Shown here piece after piece: positions 26,826 to 35,130 of a stretch of 64,000 nt of DNA. Numbering within the stretch: position 1 is the stretch's first letter; every line of letters starts with the position of its first letter. Both the position numbers and the translations under genes were made by a program. The notes under the pieces were generated by a model. It did no database searches. It saw nothing but the letters and a program-made list of their open reading frames with translations, and had not been told where the DNA came from. The stretch is from NCBI GenBank assembly GCA_018660835.1, contig JABJJN010000091.1:1-64000 (forward strand), in the 5' to 3' direction. The DNA comes from Gemmatimonadota bacterium. Lineage in GTDB: Bacteria; Latescibacterota; UBA2968; UBA8231.

Positions 26826-28112
26826 TCACAACTCCAATAGATATCGGTAGGCATCCGCCGACCAGATATCGTCACCACCACCGCGTTCACCCAAGCGGAT
26901 GACGTAGATCTCCACCTGACCCGTCTCGCGATCGTCGACGACGCTGAAGTTCGACAGCTGCACATGTTCTGAGTCGCGTTCTGGGTCGCGATCATCGATG
27001 ACGGTCAGTGTCTCTCGCTTGAAGCAGGGTACAGGAGCCGCCTCATCGATCTCGACGATTTGCAGAGGGTAGCGCGGCCCATTGCCATCGGGTGGCGTGT
27101 CGGGGATGTTGCCGACCCAATAGAGTTTGTCTGTCCGACGACTACGAAAGGTGTGGGCAATGGAAGCGGGCGAGTATAGCGACTCACCCGTGTCCCAGCG
27201 CATGTCGGTGACGGGCCCCCAGCTCAAGCCCCCATCTTCCGATATCGATACCCAGCGACGCGATGGACACTCAACCGGATCCAAGCCGGTGTTTGAGCCA
27301 CGCATGAGCAGCATCAATCGACCATCCCGCAACTGTCGAAGATCCAGCTCGACCAGACCCCGCGTCGATTGGCGCCGAGGAAGGAACATCTTCGTCGATG
27401 TCTGCCAACGGTAATCCCGCAGTGTTTCATCCCAGCGTCCGACAAAACACATGGCGCCCGCAACGCACCCCTCGCGATAGTCGTTGGGGAACACGGGGGG
27501 AACCAGTTCATCATCTGCGTCTCGATACTCCACGGGAATCGTGGCGCTGATGACGACGGTTCCTTCGGCCAGTACTGCGCAGCCGCCGATATACATCTCA
27601 TTCGTGCGGAAGTAGCCGTCGGCGCCCCAGTTTTCGGCATCGAAATCCGGTCCCTCCTCGTATTTGAGCATGCGACCGGGCCCCCAACTCTCACCATCAT
27701 CGTCGGACAGTTGGTAGAAACCGTGGTCACAAAAGCGCCGATCCCCTTGCCAGAGCACCTCCATCGCCTCACGCGGATCACCGCGGATGATGCGTTCAAA
27801 GACCGGTTTCACGAGACAACCTGAAACCGGGTCGTGGGGGCCATTGCCAAGCTGGCTGGGACCACCGGATTGGGTCACACCATTTTGGACCGGTGCTTGC
27901 TCGAACACCGACTCCCATTCCGACCACGTGCGACCATTGTCGTCGGAGCGGCGACGGCGGACGTTGTCGGCCCAATCGCTCGACGCCACGCGCGCCCATG
28001 TCTCTTCCCGGCGCAAGCCCTGGCCGATGTACCCCATGCTGACACTCGTGCCCGCCCCGGGTTCGGGGTGGGCGACGTAGATCTCTTTCGTCACCGTGCA
28101 GATCGCTGCCAT
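26826..28112 (-). CDS. Sialidase-fold protein with Asp-box repeats (BNR, six-bladed propeller)
   Basis: 428 residues. At least three Asp-box motifs are visible: SDDNGRTW (about 56-63), SDDDGESW (about 137-144) and SEDGGLSW (about 291-298), the turn signature of neuraminidase-type beta-propellers. Conserved RRRQSTRGLVELDLRQLRDGRLML lies in the middle. No signal peptide, so cytoplasmic. Catalytic Arg triad and Tyr-Glu pair cannot be assigned by eye, so activity may be sialidase, another glycosidase, or binding. It begins 3 bases after the stop of the DapA-family gene, a clear two-gene operon reminiscent of sialidase plus N-acetylneuraminate lyase pairs. Confidence 0.85.
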   Translation of the reverse strand: MAAICTVTKEIYVAHPEPGAGTSVSMGYIGQGLRREETWARVASSDWADNVRRRRSDDNGRTWSEWESVFEQAPVQNGVTQSGGPSQLGNGPHDPVSGCLVKPVFERIIRGDPREAMEVLWQGDRRFCDHGFYQLSDDDGESWGPGRMLKYEEGPDFDAENWGADGYFRTNEMYIGGCAVLAEGTVVISATIPVEYRDADDELVPPVFPNDYREGCVAGAMCFVGRWDETLRDYRWQTSTKMFLPRRQSTRGLVELDLRQLRDGRLMLLMRGSNTGLDPVECPSRRWVSISEDGGLSWGPVTDMRWDTGESLYSPASIAHTFRSRRTDKLYWVGNIPDTPPDGNGPRYPLQIVEIDEAAPVPCFKRETLTVIDDRDPERDSEHVQLSNFSVVDDRETGQVEIYVIRLGERGGGDDIWSADAYRYLLEL

Positions 28113-28115
28113 CGG

Positions 28116-29036
28116 TTAGGCTGACTCCGTCTTGAGAAGACCCATGTGCACGAATACATCGCGAAGTGCCGCCATCTCCGTGTCATCCAGAGATGCCTGC
28201 GGTGCGCGCAACCAGCGAGGACCGCGACCGAAGATCTCGAAGCTCGCCTGACGCACTGGATGAAATCCCTTGGGATGGGAGATGCTGTGTTGAAAGAAAG
28301 GGTTGTCATAGGTATCGACGATTCTTGCGGCAGCGAACAGATCCTTCTGTTGCACCGCATGCCAGAATTGATGTGCCACCTGCGGCGCCAGGGGACCAAA
28401 ACTGCTCATGTAGCCCTTCATCCCCCACAGCAAGCCATAGAGAAATCGCCACTTCTGGCCCCCATTGAAGACACTGATCCGGTCACCAACGGTGTAGAGT
28501 GCATCGTGACACCACGCATCACCGGCGTCTTCCTTCAGGCCAATGACCTGGGGTATGTCAGCGAGGCGATCGAGCAGACCCATCGAGAATTGACCATTGA
28601 GAACGATGCCACAGTTCACCTGCGCCGCAACGGCCTCGTACATCGCGAAGACGGGATCTTCGAAATGAGGGCCATTGCCGCCAGATGCTGACGGACGCAG
28701 GACCATGACACCCGCACCCAGATCATCCACAAAACGAGCAAAGTCGATGATCTGATCACGCCACCAATGCAATGCAGTCCCGACCAAGACGGTTGCACGA
28801 CCCGCTGCCGCGTCTACGACGGCCTGCACAACAGCGCGAATCTCAGTTTCGCTCTGCAACTCGTAGTTGGAATCCCCCGCAGTCAGCAGGAACGTCGAGA
28901 AGTCGTTGTCGATCGAAAAGTCGACAGTTCGAGACAGACTGAGCAGATCCTGTCGGCCATCACGATGGAAATACGTGGGCAGAGAAATGATGGGTTGGGC
29001 CAAAGCAGCCTGAAGTCTTTCCGGATCCATTCTCAC
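28116..29036 (-). CDS. DapA/NanA superfamily (class I) aldolase or hydro-lyase
   Basis: 306 residues with a TIM-barrel pattern. The Schiff-base lysine is Lys168 in VIGLKEDAGD. The substrate loop is AGDSNYELQSETE rather than the canonical GTTGE. The YNxP motif that carries the catalytic tyrosine in DHDPS and N-acetylneuraminate lyase reads VLNGQF, so that tyrosine is missing, and the reaction may differ (for example KDG- or hydroxy-acid aldolase). Cytoplasmic. First gene of a two-gene unit with the sialidase-fold protein. The nearby enolase-superfamily genes make an acidic keto-deoxy sugar a reasonable substrate, but that is inference. Confidence 0.85.
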   Translation of the reverse strand: MRMDPERLQAALAQPIISLPTYFHRDGRQDLLSLSRTVDFSIDNDFSTFLLTAGDSNYELQSETEIRAVVQAVVDAAAGRATVLVGTALHWWRDQIIDFARFVDDLGAGVMVLRPSASGGNGPHFEDPVFAMYEAVAAQVNCGIVLNGQFSMGLLDRLADIPQVIGLKEDAGDAWCHDALYTVGDRISVFNGGQKWRFLYGLLWGMKGYMSSFGPLAPQVAHQFWHAVQQKDLFAAARIVDTYDNPFFQHSISHPKGFHPVRQASFEIFGRGPRWLRAPQASLDDTEMAALRDVFVHMGLLKTESA

Positions 29037-29163
29037 AGCCTCCCACTTGCATATCGCTCAACTTGCAAAACGATACGGCTCACGCCTCTTGCCACACGAA
29101 AGATAGTGCCGCGACCGGTATGACCGCTTTCCGTCAGAGCCGTGGCAACCGACATTTCCGGCC

Positions 29164-29208
29164 ATGCAGATCACCCGCCTCGAAATTCTGGCCGCCGCGC
29201 ATACCTAA
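29164..29208 (+). pseudogene. 14-codon mini-ORF resembling an enolase-superfamily N-terminus
   Basis: ATG at 29164 to TAA at 29208 encodes MQITRLEILAAAHT. This matches the first beta-strand of mandelate racemase/muconate lactonising enzyme proteins, which typically start MKITxLE. The complete enolase-superfamily gene follows at 29224 and starts MKITQVERFVTAVPH. The mini-ORF could be a remnant of a duplicated paralogue or a short translated leader. There is no clear ribosome-binding site before it, and AGGAG after its stop serves the next gene. Confidence 0.45.
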
Positions 29209-29223
29209 AGCAGGAGATTTTCC

Positions 29224-30234
29224 GTGAAGATCACGCAAGTCGAACGCTTCGTCACCGCCGTACCCCACATTCCCTCCATTGAGAAGAGTCGCCCAGGTCA
29301 CTATCGCGACAATCCGATCACCATTCTCCGTGTGCACACAGATGAGGGCATCGTCGGACTCGGCGAGGGGGGGCGAGGAGATCTGATGGAAGATGTGGAA
29401 CAGGCATGGGTGGGTACCGATCCACTGACGCTGAACCTGACCACCATGGGTGGTGCCATGGCGATGGCCTGCTTCGACATTGTCGGCAAGGCGTTGGGCG
29501 TGCCCGCCTACCGATTGATGGGCACAAAGCACTTCGATCGTGTACCCGTCGGCTGGTGGTCACCGCCTTTGGAACCGGCAGAATTCGCTGCAATGGCTGA
29601 AGAAGGCGCCCGACTCGGTTATAAGACACACAAACTCAAGGCACGACCGGACACCATTGTTGAAACCGTCAAGTTGATGACGAAAGCCGCCGGCCCGGAC
29701 TATGGAATCATCGTGGATCCGAATTTCACCTTTGGCGACCTGGCCACGTCTTTGCGCTTGGCTCGTGAGCTGGAGGCATACAATATCCAGGCCTTTGAGG
29801 ATCCCTTTCAGTATCTGCCCGGTTGGCACGCCTATCATCACTTCCGTCAACATTCGATCATCCCCCTGGCGCCCCATCTTGGCGATCCCAAGGTGATGAT
29901 GAGCGCCATTCGTGCCGACGCGGCAGACATGTTCAACATGGGTGGGAATGTGGAGACATTGATGATTATGGCTGGCATGGCAGAGTCGGCAGGTTTGCCA
30001 ATCTGGCTGCAGGCAGTCGGCTTGGGGTTGGGTGTTTCCGGCGCCTATGGCACGCATGTGCATGCCGTGATTCGCAATGCCACGATCCCCTCTGACTCGC
30101 TGCACTTCACGCGCGAGAATGATCTCATTGGCGGTGCACTCACGCCGCAAGAAGGGTTCGTCGATGTCCCTGAGACACCGGGACTGGGTGTGGAGCTGGA
30201 TATGGCGGCACTGGAGACCTACCGCGTCGGATGA
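29224..30234 (+). CDS. Mandelate racemase/muconate lactonizing enzyme-like protein (enolase superfamily), divergent
   Basis: 336 residues, GTG start with AGGAG upstream. The N-terminal capping domain (ITILRVHTDEGIVGLGEGG) is intact but its C-terminal part is short. The barrel shows candidate acid/base Lys137 and Lys139 (HKLKAR), metal ligands Asp165 (IIVDPNF) and Glu192 (AFEDPF). The third ligand position is unusual: instead of the common GE(N/T) the strand reads PLAPHLGD, leaving His218 or Asp221. Reaction unknown, probably proton abstraction alpha to a carboxylate. It leads a tight operon with a NodB-like protein (ATGA overlap), a PhyH protein and an epimerase. Confidence 0.85.
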   Translation: MKITQVERFVTAVPHIPSIEKSRPGHYRDNPITILRVHTDEGIVGLGEGGRGDLMEDVEQAWVGTDPLTLNLTTMGGAMAMACFDIVGKALGVPAYRLMGTKHFDRVPVGWWSPPLEPAEFAAMAEEGARLGYKTHKLKARPDTIVETVKLMTKAAGPDYGIIVDPNFTFGDLATSLRLARELEAYNIQAFEDPFQYLPGWHAYHHFRQHSIIPLAPHLGDPKVMMSAIRADAADMFNMGGNVETLMIMAGMAESAGLPIWLQAVGLGLGVSGAYGTHVHAVIRNATIPSDSLHFTRENDLIGGALTPQEGFVDVPETPGLGVELDMAALETYRVG

Positions 30235-31391
30235 CGAAGCGTCACGAAGTGATTCTGCCGCTTCCTATCCAGATTGTCATTGACGATGTCGGATGGTGGA
30301 CTCCGACGGACGGCAGTGCCATAGGCGAGCCCTTTCGTAGCGGTATGTCACGCCCGCATGTGCCCGCCGATTACGCTGCCATCGCCCAACTTGGACGGCG
30401 GCTGAATATGCGTCCACAGGCAGCGATGATGCTGTGCGATTGGGATCGTGACCTGTTGCTGCGTGAACTGCCGGAGGCGACCTGGATGGGACACGATTGG
30501 GATCATTCGTGGCGGCAGCACCCACACCTGGATGAAGCGGCACATCTTCTCAGGCAGGAGGCGGACCATCTTGAACTCGTGGTTCATGGCCTTGCTCACG
30601 AGTGGTGGGAAGACGGGCGCATGGAACGTGCCGAGTGGGCAAATCCTGAAGGGCTGATGCGCCCACGTCATCTTCTGGAACGTCATCTGCAGGTCTATTC
30701 GACGATCCTGCAGCTACACGGTTTGGTCGACCAACCGGGTGAGTTGCCCCCCTACTTCGTGCCATGTGCCTTTCGACACAGCTTTGGCGAGGCGCAGGAG
30801 GGTATTCAACAACTACTTGCCGACTTTGGCATCACCTACGTCTCAACACCCTTCGGCTCGATGCGACAAGTCGCTGAACCCCAGTCGCCTCGCATTGCGA
30901 TCGAGTGTGGAGTGATGATCGTCGACCGAGGTGGCCCAGCGCCGTCCTGGAAGCAAATCGCCGCACCACCACCCGCGGCGGTTGATGGTCCCATCATAGG
31001 TCTACATTGGCCGAATTTGCTGCACGATGACGCGGATCGAAACGAGGAAGTGATCGAAGCATGGGTCTCTGCCTTGCGCCGCATCAATCATCGCTGCGAC
31101 CGCTGGCTGGCTCCGGATACACCGACGGCCTGGTCGCAGCTTGCTCATGTGGAGTGTACCCAGATTGTTGAGACAGAGGGGCAGATCGATTTTGACTTCA
31201 CCCGTCTTGATGCACTGCCTCAGAGTGTGCCCATGATTGATTTTGTTGTGAAAACATCACGATCTGATCGCCCACGGTTTGCATCCTGCGTCCGAACCCT
31301 CGACTCTGTCTGGGATGACACTGGCAAATGCTGGGTGACGCGACTACGTCGTAGAGAAGATTCGCTTGCTTACCTGTCCAAGGAACAATGA
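30231..31391 (+). CDS. Polysaccharide-deacetylase-like (NodB-fold) protein, atypical
   Basis: 386 residues starting in the stop of the enolase-family gene (ATGA). The beginning, PIQIVIDDVGWW, resembles the NodB motif 1 strand with paired aspartates; LELVVHGLAHEWWE corresponds to the motif 2 His-x-x-x-His region (His112, His116 approximately). PYFVPCAFRHSFGEA could be motif 3 with its Arg. No signal peptide, so a cytoplasmic target is likely, unlike cell-wall deacetylases. The PhyH gene starts 1 base after its stop with its own AGGA site. Deacetylation of a sugar or small molecule is plausible; family assignment is tentative. Confidence 0.55.
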   Translation: MTKRHEVILPLPIQIVIDDVGWWTPTDGSAIGEPFRSGMSRPHVPADYAAIAQLGRRLNMRPQAAMMLCDWDRDLLLRELPEATWMGHDWDHSWRQHPHLDEAAHLLRQEADHLELVVHGLAHEWWEDGRMERAEWANPEGLMRPRHLLERHLQVYSTILQLHGLVDQPGELPPYFVPCAFRHSFGEAQEGIQQLLADFGITYVSTPFGSMRQVAEPQSPRIAIECGVMIVDRGGPAPSWKQIAAPPPAAVDGPIIGLHWPNLLHDDADRNEEVIEAWVSALRRINHRCDRWLAPDTPTAWSQLAHVECTQIVETEGQIDFDFTRLDALPQSVPMIDFVVKTSRSDRPRFASCVRTLDSVWDDTGKCWVTRLRRREDSLAYLSKEQ

Positions 31392-31392
31392 G

Positions 31393-32223
31393 ATGGTACC
31401 TGATATCGATACGTATCTGTTCGACCTGCGTGGCTATGTCATCCTGCGAGGTGCACTGAGCGCGGACGAAGTGGGCAGGATGAATGCGATTCTCGACGAG
31501 CTGCCTCGTGTCGAGCCGGGTGAGTGGTATGGTCACCTGCACGCCCACACGTATGGCACCAAGGATGGCTACAATTACCAGCAGATCTATGAGGCCGGCG
31601 AACCCTTCGAGGAGCTGATCGATCATCCGTCATGGATCGAGCACATCAAACTCTTCGTCGGCGGCGAAGGCACTTTCGATTACCATCATGGCCCGCTGTT
31701 CATCGATGAATGTTTCGCCAACTTCCGCGCACCGGGAGAGGCGATCGGGTTGCATTCGGGTGGTCATCCTCCCATTCACCGCAACCAGTTCCGCTATCAT
31801 AGTGGGCGTTTTATGTGTGGTCAGGTGAATGTCTTGATGGCCCTTACCGATATCGGCGCAGGCGATGGTGCAACGATGGTAATTCCAGGCAGCCACAAAT
31901 CAAACTTTGCGCATCCTCATGCGGCCGAACATCGCATGAAGCCTGAGGGGGCCACAGTGGAGGGAACCGAGGGCGCTGTCGAAGTGCATCTGCAGGCGGG
32001 AGATGCAGTGATTTTTGTCGATGGCATCAGCCACGGTTCGGCGCGTCGCGCCAATGCGGGAGAACGACGCATCGTCGTCCAACGGTATGGTCCCTCCTGG
32101 GGCAATTTTCGCCACGGCTACGCACCTTCACCGCAGCTGCTGCAGCGACTCACACCCGCGCGGCGACAGATTGTACAGCCTCAACCATTGCTTGTCCGTG
32201 AACCCCAGCGAAAGCAAGACTGA
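31393..32223 (+). CDS. Phytanoyl-CoA dioxygenase (PhyH) family protein with HxG in place of HxD
   Basis: 276 residues from ATG 31393 (AGGA 8 bases upstream). The family core VLMALTDIGAGDGATMVIPGSHKSN is clear, with distal iron-ligand candidate His214 (VDGISHGSARR) and a C-terminal Arg for 2-oxoglutarate. The proximal motif, normally His-x-Asp, reads GLHSGGHPP (His121-Ser-Gly123), so the carboxylate ligand is absent. In known Fe/2OG halogenases the same Asp-to-Gly/Ala change makes room for chloride, but many uncharacterised PhyH relatives of environmental bacteria also show HGG. Third gene of the operon with enolase-like and NodB-like proteins; an NAD-dependent epimerase follows 2 bases later. 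Confidence 0.85.
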   Translation: MVPDIDTYLFDLRGYVILRGALSADEVGRMNAILDELPRVEPGEWYGHLHAHTYGTKDGYNYQQIYEAGEPFEELIDHPSWIEHIKLFVGGEGTFDYHHGPLFIDECFANFRAPGEAIGLHSGGHPPIHRNQFRYHSGRFMCGQVNVLMALTDIGAGDGATMVIPGSHKSNFAHPHAAEHRMKPEGATVEGTEGAVEVHLQAGDAVIFVDGISHGSARRANAGERRIVVQRYGPSWGNFRHGYAPSPQLLQRLTPARRQIVQPQPLLVREPQRKQD

Positions 32224-32225
32224 CC

Positions 32226-33131
32226 ATGGCGCGGCGACTACTCAGTATCGGCGGCAGTGGATTTGTCAGTGGTACTCTGGCTCGCCATGCTGTGGCAGCA
32301 GGATGGGATGTGACCATTGTGAGTCGAGGCCAGCGTTCACTGCCGGCAGGTGTGACGGCTCTGCAGGCTGACCGCAAGGATCTGGCCGCCTTTGCCACTG
32401 CCATCAGTGATTGTGATGACTTCGACCTCGTCGTGGATTGCATTGGCTACGACCCGCAGGATGCCGTCCAGGACATCGAACAGTTTCGCCACCGTACGAA
32501 GCGCTTCGTCTTCGTCTCGACCGATTTCGTTTTTGATCCGGCGCATCGCAAATTCCCCCAGAGCGAGGAATCCGACCACTATCTGGCCGACAGCTATGGT
32601 GGCAAGAAGCGACAGTGTGAGCAGATTTTCCTCGACAGCGACTGCGGTACGATGGAGTGGACCGTCGTTCGGCCCTGCCACATCTATGGACCTGGGTCAC
32701 TTCTGGGCTGTCTACCCACACACGGTCGCGACAGGGACCTCATCGATCGCATGCGGAAGGAAGAGCCGCTGAAGCTTGTGGGTGGTGGACACTTCCTGCA
32801 GCAACCGATCCTGGCGGGTGATCTGGCGGATCTCATGTTGAGTCTCGCCGACTGCGAGGATGCGGCAGGCCGCATCTTTCAAGCAGCGGGCCCAGACATT
32901 GTGGAATCGAAGGCGTTCTACGAGATCATCGCCGATCTGCTTGGTGTGGGTTTGCAGGTGGAGGAAATCCCCGTCGGTGAATACCTGCGGGACCATCCAG
33001 CATCGGCCCCCTTCTTGTGCCATCGGATCTATGATCTGTCGAGGTTAGGAGCAGTGGGTGCCACTGTGCCGGCAACACCCCTGGTGCGGGGACTTGCGTC
33101 TCATGTAGAGTCGATACTGAACAAGGCCTGA
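32226..33131 (+). CDS. NAD-dependent epimerase/dehydratase (extended SDR)
   Basis: 301 residues, ATG 2 bases after the preceding stop. The dinucleotide-binding motif is SIGGSGFVSG (7-16), the catalytic Thr/Ser strand is VFVSTDFVF (95-103), and the active-site pair is Tyr124-x3-Lys128 (DSYGGKKR). VRPCHIYGPGS follows, as in nucleotide-sugar epimerases and dehydratases. Cytoplasmic. Last gene of the 29.2-33.1 kb operon, where it could reduce, epimerise or dehydrate the same intermediate on which the PhyH and enolase-family proteins act. Specificity is not visible. Confidence 0.9.
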   Translation: MARRLLSIGGSGFVSGTLARHAVAAGWDVTIVSRGQRSLPAGVTALQADRKDLAAFATAISDCDDFDLVVDCIGYDPQDAVQDIEQFRHRTKRFVFVSTDFVFDPAHRKFPQSEESDHYLADSYGGKKRQCEQIFLDSDCGTMEWTVVRPCHIYGPGSLLGCLPTHGRDRDLIDRMRKEEPLKLVGGGHFLQQPILAGDLADLMLSLADCEDAAGRIFQAAGPDIVESKAFYEIIADLLGVGLQVEEIPVGEYLRDHPASAPFLCHRIYDLSRLGAVGATVPATPLVRGLASHVESILNKA

Positions 33132-33169
33132 GCCTTTGCACAAAGCGAATTTCTACAGTTTCGACCTGC

Positions 33170-33763
33170 TCACAGGTTTCGAGTCACGGGTTTCGTCGCC
33201 AGCAGACGAAGGCTGCTCTCCAGCCGGCCATCTTCTCGTGGGAAATCGTCATCATCATATCGCGGCCAGTCCCAATCACCAAAACCCTCTTGTAGATCTA
33301 GGTGCCGTGCCAGATGCTGTGAACTTGAAGGTCCCCATCTCTGCTTCAACTGATGGACACTGAACGTGTGAAAGAGAAAGTGGCCACCCGGTCGCAGCGC
33401 CTGGCGAATCGAAGGGAACAGGGCGGGCTCATTGTAGAAGATCATGGTCACCAGATCCCATTGGTCCGTTCCCAGATCAAATTGGGTCAGGTCCGCTTCA
33501 ATGGTTTCGAGGTGGACACCTTCTTCACTGGCCAATTGTCGACACCATGCGAGTCCTTGTGGAGAGATGTCGACAGCAGTGACCTGCCAACCAGCACTCG
33601 CGAGCCAGACACCGTTGCGACCGGCACCCGCTGCCAGGCACAATGCCCTTCCAGGTGTCAGGCCTGATGCGGCCAACTTGAGAAAGGCAGAGGGGGTCCG
33701 GATCGGTTCGTAGTCCGCAGCCGTATAGCGCCGCTCCCATTTGTCTCTAGCTGCTGTACTCAT
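33170..33763 (-). CDS. SAM-dependent class I methyltransferase (TehB/thiopurine-methyltransferase-like)
   Basis: 197 residues, ATG with AGGA 6 bases upstream. SAM-binding motif I reads ALCLAAGAGRNGVWLA, with VTAVDISPQGL as the acidic ribose-binding strand and LRPGGHFLFHTF as motif III. The N-terminal DKWERRY is typical of the TehB/TPMT-like group that methylates small anions and thiols. Cytoplasmic. It is divergent from the first sulfatase gene with only 21 bases between the two start codons, so each promoter must lie inside or overlap the other gene. Confidence 0.9.
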   Translation of the reverse strand: MSTAARDKWERRYTAADYEPIRTPSAFLKLAASGLTPGRALCLAAGAGRNGVWLASAGWQVTAVDISPQGLAWCRQLASEEGVHLETIEADLTQFDLGTDQWDLVTMIFYNEPALFPSIRQALRPGGHFLFHTFSVHQLKQRWGPSSSQHLARHLDLQEGFGDWDWPRYDDDDFPREDGRLESSLRLLATKPVTRNL

Positions 33764-33784
33764 GTATTCCTTTTAGGAAATCAG

Positions 33785-35092
33785 ATGGAACACGGTCCAA
33801 ACATTCTCTTCATCTGTACCGACCAACAGTCTCGAACAGCCATGGGTGCTGCTGGGACCCCTTGGATGCAGACGCCGCACATGGATCGGCTGGCCGCACA
33901 GGGCGTACGCTTCACCGATGCCTATTGCAGTGCGCCCGTCTGTGGCCCTTCGAGAGCATGTTTGCTCACGGGTCGAATGTCTCATGATCATGGCGTACTC
34001 GTCAACGGTCTGTCCTTGCGACAGGGCGTGGACAATTTCGGCCAGCTTCTGCAAGACGCGGGATATGACACGGCCTGGTCTGGGCGCTGGCATCTGCCGG
34101 AGCCGTATCCAACACAGTCTAATCCTCTGCCCGGATTCGAAGCACTTCTTCCAGACAGCTTCCGTCAGTTGCCGCGAAAGCAACTCGGCGAGGTCACCGA
34201 TGCACCTGTGACGGATGCGGCCATCGATTTCCTCAAGCGTGATCACACGCGACCCTTCTGTCTGGGTGTCGCCCTATGCAATCCGCACGACATCTGCTAC
34301 TGGATCATGAAGGCAGACGCCCACGTCGCGACAGATGATCTACCTCCCTTGCCGACAAACTTCGCGCGAGATCCAGCGGAGTCAGAGTTCATAGACATCG
34401 GCAGACGGCGCGATCACTATGGCCAGGAGAACACGGCGACGACGGATTGGTCGGCCCATAGGTGGCAGGCGTATCTGGCCGAATACGCCCGGCTCACGAC
34501 GTTGGTTGACGCGCAGATTGGTCGTCTACTGACCGCTTTGGATCAGTCAGGACTGTCCGAAAATACTGTGGTGATCTGCACCAGCGATCACGGGGAGGGC
34601 ATGGCCGCCCATGAACTGGTGGTGAAGCTCAATCTCTATGAACCGGCTGTGTCTGTACCGCTGCTACTACGTGGGCCGGGTGTGCCAGTCGGTGAAATTC
34701 GATCGCAGCTTGTCAGTGGTGTTGATATTCTACCGACGATATGCCAGATCGGTGGCACCGAGGCACCCACCGATATTGCCGGGCGGAGCCTGTGGCCGGC
34801 AATCACCGAGCAGGTGGCGGGACGAGAATTCGTGGTGAGTCAGTTGTATCCCGACACGGAGGATCTCGAACTATCCGGTCGCATGGTACGCAGCCGCGAT
34901 TACAAGTATCTGTGCTTCAATAGCGGCAAGCGCCCTGAGATGTTATTCGACCTGCGCACCGATTCTGCAGAGCAGCACAATCTGGCCCTGAAGGCCGACG
35001 GGGCTGTGGCGCTGAAGCAACACCGCAACATGCTTCGTCGGTGGCAAGATTCATCTGCAGATGATTTTGTCTTGTCCCAGGCAGGAAGCTAG
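33785..35092 (+). CDS. Type I sulfatase (CxPSR), no signal peptide
   Basis: 435 residues. The protein starts directly with the metal-binding strand ILFICTDQQ, with no leader. The formylglycine precursor is Cys53 in CGPSRACLLTGR. The C-terminal metal site SDHGEGMAAHE is present. It hydrolyses sulfate esters after conversion of Cys53 to formylglycine; no maturase (FGE or anSME) gene is in the window. Absence of a signal peptide predicts cytoplasmic desulfation of imported compounds. First gene of a plus-strand run with a second sulfatase (38-base gap), a beta-propeller, GNAT, zinc-ribbon protein, third sulfatase and acetylesterase. Confidence 0.93.
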   Translation: MEHGPNILFICTDQQSRTAMGAAGTPWMQTPHMDRLAAQGVRFTDAYCSAPVCGPSRACLLTGRMSHDHGVLVNGLSLRQGVDNFGQLLQDAGYDTAWSGRWHLPEPYPTQSNPLPGFEALLPDSFRQLPRKQLGEVTDAPVTDAAIDFLKRDHTRPFCLGVALCNPHDICYWIMKADAHVATDDLPPLPTNFARDPAESEFIDIGRRRDHYGQENTATTDWSAHRWQAYLAEYARLTTLVDAQIGRLLTALDQSGLSENTVVICTSDHGEGMAAHELVVKLNLYEPAVSVPLLLRGPGVPVGEIRSQLVSGVDILPTICQIGGTEAPTDIAGRSLWPAITEQVAGREFVVSQLYPDTEDLELSGRMVRSRDYKYLCFNSGKRPEMLFDLRTDSAEQHNLALKADGAVALKQHRNMLRRWQDSSADDFVLSQAGS

Positions 35093-35130
35093 GTTGACAC
35101 ATCAAACCGTTCCCTTTCGCCATTGAGTAA

